Shown: positions 57,901-64,000 of the stretch, piece after piece
Layout: the number at the start of each line of letters is the position of its first letter
Numbering within the stretch: position 1 is the first letter of the stretch
NCBI GenBank assembly: GCA_013400155.1
Contig: VXBM01000136.1
Span: forward strand, 1,085,952 to 1,149,951
Direction: 5' to 3'
Length of the DNA stretch: 64,000 bases
Source of the DNA: Helopsaltes ochotensis
Taxonomy: Eukaryota; Chordata; Aves; Passeriformes; Locustellidae
Notes under the pieces: model-generated
The model's input: only the letters and a program-made list of their open reading frames with translations
Databases searched by the model: none
What the model was told of the DNA's origin: nothing
Made by a program: the position numbers and the translations under genes

Positions 57901-60900
57901 TGTGGCACCTCCAGAGCAAATATGTTTAGGATTGGGTAGGGGGTTGTTTATGGGCTGCCTCAGGACATAAGAAGGCTCTCACTGAGGACAGTGACCACGA
58001 AACCAACCTATCACCAGTGTCCATCAACACCCCACACTCCTTAGGCCTGTAACTTCACTTTTTCTGTGAATTTCAAGTCAAAGAGTCTCAGATGTGAAAC
58101 AGATGTTGAGATGTTGTGAATCAGAACATTGGGATGGGAAGGAAAAAGAGAAGCTTGAAAAGCATCTGGAGAATGCCAGATGTAAAGACTGGCAGCAAAA
58201 GACAAGAGCAGGCAATGCTACGGTGAGAGAGTTTGTCTCAGTTCTGGTCAACTCATGACATATTCGGAAAAGGGCAGAAGGTGCAGAGGACACTGTGAGA
58301 ATTATTAAGTCCGTATTTGAATGCTACCCATTCTGGATGATGAACATTTTTGCAGAGTATATATATTTTGATTATCACTAAAACAATAGCTTTAAAAATG
58401 GCTGTTCTGTGAAACGTTTTGTAGATACATTTTCAAAGTGCAGGTGTATGGATGGGGACATTTGTAACACTCTGCAGGTTTTACAGAGCCACATGCTTTG
58501 CATTTCACATCTGAGAATACTTAAAGCAATACAGACTGTTTTAAATAACATTTAACACAATCCTGGCAGCAACAGGCTATGATGAGGAAACTCCCTTTGC
58601 CTACAGCCACGCAGAGGTAATATCCCCAGCCACCAATCAGAACTTTTATAGTAATTCAATGCTTCCTGCAAGCAAGAATTTAATGGGTAAAGGGAATGAA
58701 ATCAGTAGTATGTCAGTGCAGGTCCTGCCAACCACCACTCAGCTTTCATATTTCAAATAGTTTAAATGAAAGGTGCCTCCCTGATCAAATTGCAGAGTGC
58801 TCCACACCCCAACCAAGCAGCAACTAGATCCAGTTTGATTCTCATTGTCCAGTTTATTTCAGGCAAAAAATCACTGCCTTCCAAGTAGGAAATTCAAGTG
58901 CCAGTAAGCATTCCAGAGCAAGTGTGTTCTAAAAATGATCTACAAGAAGCCCTATGATATTTAAACCTTACCACTGCTTAGAGCAATGATCAATTTAGCT
59001 CCACCATCATAAAGCAAGGGGGGGAAAAAGCTTCATATAAACAAGTATGTTAAATACCAAAAGACTAAAGCTCACATTTTTGGCTGAGGATATACACACC
59101 AACCTTTTGAATTAATTCAAGTTACAGAAAATATTTACTATCAGAACTATTGGAACTTATTACTAAGCCTTTTTCTCAGCATCAATTAGGCATATAAGAG
59201 TTTGACAATAAAAGCAGAGTAGTCACATTAGCAAACACAGTTTTGTGCTTTTAATGCAAATTTATCAGCTTTAGGACTCCAAACAATAGCGGAATGAGAG
59301 TCCAGAGTCTTTTCCTGCTGAAAAGGTTACCAGATGCTCAAGTAATTTCATGTTTCTGTCTAATATATGGGTTGCTTGTATGTGTTATGTGTAAAATACA
59401 CCCTGTTTTGCCTTCAAGTACAAATCCCAGTGTCAAAGCTTTAAGAAAACAAGAATCAAATACATGTTGAAGACATGCAAAATTCCACAGGAACAGCACC
59501 AAATAGTAACAGCTCCTCCATTAGGAAATATCAGTAAAATCAAAGAAATCTTAATGGAACAACCTTTTTAACACACTGTAGTTCTGCTGCCAACACACAC
59601 ACCATGATCAAAGCTTTTCAGAGAGATTAAAAAAGGCACCTGAAACTTCTAGCAAACTCCCAGATGAATTCTCCAAAGACAGCACTCAATTACCATCAGA
59701 GGAGCTGCAATTCCAACTATGCTAACAAATAATAGTGAACATCTCAGGCTATTTAAATGCAGACACTATTATTGTGTAGCAATCTATACTTAAAAGAAAA
59801 TGCAAGCTCCCTGGGGAAGAGATCATGGATACTTTCATACCTAGGAAGCACGGAGCGCCCCAACCTAGAAAAACAGCAGCTACACCTCATCATTCCAGAA
59901 CTTTTAGATTCTTTAGGAAATGAAAATTAGTTTAGCAGCCTAAAAAGATTCCCAAATTAAAGAGACAGGTAGCAGAGATGCAAAAATTCAAAGCAGCTCT
60001 GATTTAAAGGTGCCTTACTTTTATTCTCTAAGCAAGGAGAGACTGAGCTGCCTCACACCCACACCTCCATCCTATCCCCCAGATTGGCTCCCATGACCTC
60101 CAAGTCTCACGTGCAACAGTACAGGAAAAAGTGAACTCTCACCTTTCTTCTCTCTGGCGATTTGTCGCACTCCTTCTCTGAACTCAGAAAGGACTTGGAG
60201 GTATGGCATCACTGTAGATTCAATCTGCAGGATCATTATTTCCACAGTTAGATAATCATCATTTGATATAAAACATGTCCCTACCCACTTCATATTTATG
60301 TGCTGTTGGATGGAACTTGACCCTCAGGGCAGATCTGTATCAATAAAGTGTATTGCTGTCCAAGGATAGATGACAATTTGCATTAGCTGTCCATTTTCCT
60401 TTTGCACAGATAAAATCCTCTTGTCAAGTTCAGCCTCTCCCCATTCCTTTTTCACCTCCTTTCACTTAGACCCATCACTTCCACAGGGTTTTGCCACAAT
60501 CCAGCTAACTATAATGCAGTGCAGGGATAAAAACAGCACTCAGATGAATTTGCTCCTTCATGTACTGCGTTGTCTCAGGTCCAGCTGTTTATCAGATAAT
60601 AATACCATGTGAAACTGATATTAAGACTAATTTTCATTAGAACACAGATCTGTTCCTGAGATTTTAGCTTATGCTAATTGTATAGGCAGTGCAATTCTCT
60701 GTACTCTCATACAATTCCCTCTCCCACAGAAAGTGGGGAAAGATCACTGTTGAAGTATTTCAGGTGTAAGTAAACACTAGGCATGAAATCTCAGGGAAAA
60801 AGTCCAGTGAGTCTGGTCTCAATGGCAGTTAATAGCAGCAGCAAGCAGTTAGTGAACAGCTACAAAAACAACTACAGATCAGCTACAAAAACAGCTATAG

Positions 60901-63845
60901 ATCAGTGTCTGCCAACACTTCTCTGCAATCCCAAGAGAAAAAGCCAGGCCCTCAGGGGAAAGCCTAAATTAAAAGTTTCATTACTTGGGAGGGTGGGGAA
61001 GAGCAAAAAAATTTGCAAACTTCTGTCTCCTCTACAATTTCCACACGTCTTTCCTGTCTGTTTAATCTCTATGACAAATTTCTGTGCAATTAAGGGACAA
61101 GATAGTCTGCCATGCTGTAAAAGTGCCCCTACAAAAAGAACCAAGGAGCTCTGTTAAAACTTTCTTATAGATGTGAACACTGCAATCAGCTTCATAATCA
61201 GATCAAGTTCGGCCCAAGGAACAGACTCTGGAAAGTGAGTAGCAGTCACATCTCCACTCCCCCTCTGCACTGGAAGTACCTCTTGATGCAAATAAAGTAC
61301 GGGGAAAGCATTTTATTTCCACAACAACTAACGTGAGAGAAATGCTGAATTCACTTGGAAAATGATACTATGGAACTGAGGTTTTCTGACTTCAAATCTC
61401 TCATATCCACTTTTCAAGTAAATTACTGACCCATGGTAATTAAGCTAGTTTTTCTTTCAGCGTTTGTGAACTGGATTATGCCTTTTTTGGAGATATGGAC
61501 TCAATTGGTCCTTTTATGTCTCATTTAAACAAGGAAACAACTGGCCTGATCCACAGCCTTCTGTAATTAATGAGAAGTTTTTGAACTTTGGAAGTTTACC
61601 TCCTTTAATTTGTGCAAAGAAAAATAAGAATTTGCGTGGAGGATGTAAAGACAGAATTATATTTAATGAAACAGCCAAAACATTTGTGATATTATGCATT
61701 TTTATATTATAATGGTTAACCAGTAATAATTTGGATGATAAAAACAAAAGCTTCTTGATTGTAAAAGATGTTAGTACAAGATTCTTCTGACAACCGTGCT
61801 AAGTGTTGCAAAATGTGGAATGTATAAAACTTTCTTCAGAAAGGATGTTCTTTAATGTTTAATTTTCCTTTCAAACCTAATCAACAAGAAGGGAGATTTA
61901 ATCCCTGAAACAGACAGCAGCTAACAAGCAAGCTCTATTTTTCTAACGCCTGGACATCACACAAACAACTTATTGGTAGAATTGCCTTGTTAAGGTTTAG
62001 GGCTGGACATGCTACAGTGATCTTAGACCTTAGGGGAGGCTAACAGAACTTGGGGAGAAGGATGGATCACTGATAGTGGACACAAAGAATGCCACAAAGA
62101 ATTTACAGGGCACAAGGACACTTGGCAGAACTCCCAAGATAAGGAAGAAACTCATAAAGCCAACTCAGCAACTGCACTGAATCAGCTCCCACTGGGTAAA
62201 AGGTAATTTCAAACACCAACGCAGGGACCACCAACCCTAGGAACCCACTGACTCAAAGAACAGAAAGACTGAGCATGCAGACTAATTAGCATGGGAAGCA
62301 AGAAAATTATTACCAAGAGAGGACAGAATGCAAATTATTAAGAGAATTACATAACTTGTAGCCAATGAACACTAGTTGCTTTGTTTGCTAAAATGCATAA
62401 ATAGTAAAAAGTTTTGATAGTTGGTGTGGTTGATTTGGGGCAATACCACTGAGTACCCAGGCTTGCACAACTCTGAAACAAATAATCAGTGTTGCTTCTG
62501 AGGGTGTAATTACTGGCTTGTTGCACATGGGTAGCAAATCCAATTTTTGTGGACAACAACCTGTGCTAGCAAAGGATTTTTATTTTTTCTGCACAAGATT
62601 CTTCTCACTCTACTACCCTTGGCAGTGTTATTTTAAAGGAGTGAAAGGACTCAGCTTCAAGCTATCACCAATCCTTCCATACAGCATATCTATTGGGAAC
62701 ACTGCCTGAAGTGTTAAATATAAATTTAAATTTCATTTTCCTTAAAAAGATAAGTGTTAAGATGCTACCTTTCTTCTGAAATTCAAAATAATTCTGAGCT
62801 TAATTAAAACAATCACTATTGATGGGCTTTGTAGGCAATACTGAACATCTTCCTTCTACATCATTTGTGTGCTGCAGAAATTTCCACATTACCACATTAC
62901 CACAAATGTAAGTATTTGCATTGGCAATTATCAGATGAATGTTCATTCCCATTCTTCCAACCACAAGCAAGCTTGCCAATTCCTTTGATGCATAAAAAGT
63001 TAAACTTTTTTTTTTTACACCAGGAATGTTTCCTTTATTCCTTCTAAGGAAGAACAGAAAGGTGCATGGTCACACCTTTAATGCAGAAAAATATGTGAAA
63101 AACAGCACTGATTTGTCCACAAGAGATTTTTGGCACAAAGTGTTGATAGCTTTCACATGGAATTATTTCTCCTGCCTGCACCAGAAAATGTTCCAGTTAT
63201 TCCAGAGCCCATCAGCACTTTCATCGAGTACCTCTCAGGTATTTCCAGAAAAGTTCTGCATCGTGGCAGAACTGCTGGGTGACTAAGGCAAAACAGCCTT
63301 TGAAAGCCACATAAAAACTGTGGCTGCCAATGAGATCAGAAGAAGAGATTGAAATGTGGATAAAACTCCAGCTGCCTCCAGGCTGGTTTCTGGTGTACCA
63401 CAAAGAACTTTAATCAGTATAATTACATTTTTGAAACTACTTAGCATACAAATACTTGTAATGAGATTTTAGACTATAGCATGTGATGCCTGTAGTACAC
63501 ATGTGGTTTAGGAAACAGACTCATCATTCAGAAGACAAGATAATTTTTTTTCTGGTTGCTATACAATTTGTCTGTCATTAAATCAAACAAACCTATAAAA
63601 ACCCCAACTCTTGTAAAAGAAAAATCCTGCTTCCTAAGCCAATTAATTACATCAGATTCAAAAGTTAAAAGCAAAAAGAATGCAATCCAGCTACATATCA
63701 GTAATGTCATCACTTTAACCTTAGCTCTCAAAGGATAGAGAGTAATTTTGTTTAGTGTATTTTGTTCTTCACTTACATTTATGTTTTGACTAGTCCCTCC
63801 AACAGGAAAACCAATTGCATCATCACTTTCTATGGCACCAAAAAT
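51779..63845 (-). CDS. CARS1: CARS1, cytoplasmic cysteinyl-tRNA synthetase (C-terminal seven coding exons, partial)
   Basis: Charges tRNA-Cys with cysteine in the cytosol. Joined minus-strand exons: 63845-63777, 60224-60143, 56365-56285, 55842-55775, 54432-54373, 53099-53016, 51913-51779. They total 579 nt, giving 192 residues and a TGA stop, with consistent phases. Seen: IFGAIESDDAIGFPVGG, then PYLQVLSEFREGVRQIAREK and LSDALRDDILPELGVRFEDH, the helical tRNA-binding region; LPTVVKLVDKDTLLKE; a highly charged coiled-coil-like stretch rich in KEEAARKKQQQE; and the eukaryotic C-terminal extension IPPCEMFKLELDKYSMFDEN, GFPTHDTEGKELSKGQ, YLQMVQNGSAN. The HIGH and KMSKS catalytic signatures and zinc ligands must lie beyond position 64000. 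NAP1L4-CARS1 adjacency matches other vertebrates. Confidence 0.95.
53016..53099 (-). CDS. CARS1: CARS1 coding exon
   Basis: Encodes AAKLEKMKIPPCEMFKLELD and KYSMFDEN, 28 residues. KIPPxEMF and DKYSxFDEN are typical of vertebrate CysRS. Acceptor TATATTACAG, donor AAT|GTAAGA. Confidence 0.95.
54144..54236. repeat. Composite direct plus inverted repeat in CARS1 intron
   Basis: Two 28-bp units (54144-54171 and 54191-54218, 25 of 28 identical, core TATAAGAATT). The first is followed by 54174-54191 and the second by its exact 18-bp reverse complement at 54219-54236. It can form a strong hairpin. Confidence 0.9.
54373..54432 (-). CDS. CARS1: CARS1 coding exon, charged helix
   Basis: Encodes IEEEKKRKKEEAARKKQQQE, all of the 60-base exon: an almost entirely charged or polar coiled-coil-like segment in the C-terminal region. 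Acceptor TCTCTCACAG, donor GAA|GTAAGT. Confidence 0.95.
55775..55842 (-). CDS. CARS1: CARS1 coding exon
   Basis: Encodes (G)LPTVVKLVDKDTLLKEREEK and KK. Acceptor GCTTCTTTAG, donor AAG|GTAATT; phase 1 in, phase 0 out. Confidence 0.95.
56036..56142 (+). repeat. AT/ATAC-rich low-complexity tract
   Basis: Runs of ATATAC, ATACAT and (AT)n in a CARS1 intron. Confidence 0.8.
56285..56365 (-). CDS. CARS1: CARS1 coding exon
   Basis: Encodes (V)TEVLQLSDALRDDILPELG and VRFEDHE. LPELGVRFEDHEG is strongly conserved in animal CysRS. Acceptor GCTCTACAG, donor GAAG|GTACCC. Confidence 0.95.
56366..60142 (-). other. CARS1: CARS1 3.8-kb intron
   Basis: AT-rich unique sequence. No exon, RNA gene or clear transposon was recognised. 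Confidence 0.65.
60143..60224 (-). CDS. CARS1: CARS1 coding exon
   Basis: Encodes IESTVMPYLQVLSEFREGVR and QIAREKK. PYLQVLSEFREGVRxIAR is diagnostic of animal CysRS. Acceptor GATCCTGCAG, donor AAAG|GTGAGA; phase 0 in, phase 1 out. Confidence 0.96.
60857..60902 (+). repeat. 23-bp tandem duplication
   Basis: CAGCTACAAAAACAACTACA-type unit repeated once with two changes, at 60857-60879 and 60880-60902, in a CARS1 intron. Confidence 0.85.
61988..62524 (+). mobile_element. Endogenous retroviral LTR in CARS1 intron
   Basis: From TGTTAAGGTTTAGGGCTGG the sequence has an LTR-like make-up: a U3-like segment, GTAGCCAATGAACA (CCAAT-type), a TATA-like CATAAATAG at about 62395, then GATTTGGGGCAATACCACTG and TTGCACAACTCTGAAACAAA, wording seen in R/U5 parts of avian LTRs. 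Plus orientation, antisense to CARS1. Both ends are approximate and no target duplication or viral gene was found. Confidence 0.55.
63777..63845 (-). CDS. CARS1: CARS1 coding exon (most upstream in window)
   Basis: Encodes IFGAIESDDAIGFPVGGTSQ and NIN, 23 residues, phase 0 at both ends. Strong pyrimidine tract and acceptor TTGACCAG; donor AAT|GTAAGT. Upstream exons are outside the window. Confidence 0.92.
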
Positions 63846-64000
63846 CTGGTCAAGGAAAAAGAAAAGATTGCATACATCAATTCACAGGTATGTGAAAACT
63901 AAGCAAAATCACATATACTAGGCTTTTGAATAGTTCTCATTTAAACCAGAATTCACAACTCTATCAAGATGATGTTCTGATTTGTAATTGATACACCATA

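Noticed and set aside
1..64000. CRISPR arrays, bacterial operons, phage or toxin genes
   Set aside because: None seen; the window is eukaryotic with spliced genes and avian repeats.

Overview
This is a vertebrate, almost certainly avian, chromosomal window. It holds no bacterial-style operons. It shows short GT-AG exons spread over long AT-rich introns, a CpG-island promoter broken by an assembly gap, CR1-type LINE 3' ends and LTRs of the kind common in songbirds. That points to a bird, probably a passerine. Both recognisable protein genes lie on the minus strand, and their order matches the vertebrate segment that is 11p15.4 in human (PHLDA2 - NAP1L4 - CARS1).

Layout. 1-250: a GC- and CpG-rich edge, possibly the start of a neighbouring gene; by synteny PHLDA2 would lie beyond this end, but no PHLDA2 coding sequence is visible. 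250-16,930: intergenic DNA with one CR1 copy, a (TAAAA)n microsatellite, a 69-bp poly(A) tract, a CpG-rich patch and stretches that could be regulatory. 16,935-about 45,960: NAP1L4, a nucleosome assembly protein 1-like histone chaperone. All 14 coding exons can be traced with consistent splice phases. They give a 383-residue protein with an acidic C-terminus and a CaaX-like CKQQ end. 45,470-46,480: its CpG-island promoter, with 420 unknown bases. 46,480-51,600: intergenic. 51,605-64,000: the last seven coding exons of CARS1, cytoplasmic cysteinyl-tRNA synthetase. They give 192 C-terminal residues; the catalytic part is beyond the right edge.

The most interesting content is inside NAP1L4 introns. 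Two related H/ACA-type snoRNA sequences (about 33,491-33,624 and 37,445-37,578) lie on the host-sense strand. Their pseudouridylation-pocket bases are the same in both, while loops and stem pairs have diverged, partly by compensatory change. In human, NAP1L4 is the host of SNORA54, so these are best read as avian SNORA54 and a paralogue or relic. At least one clear truncated fragment sits in another intron. Three LTRs, all antisense to their host genes, are inserted in the introns; one ends 12 bp from the 5' end of a snoRNA. Two inverted-repeat structures, at 670-724 and 54,144-54,236, are also worth checking.

The two genes are not functionally coupled. NAP1L4 shuttles and deposits histones, CARS1 charges tRNA-Cys, and each has ordinary housekeeping features.
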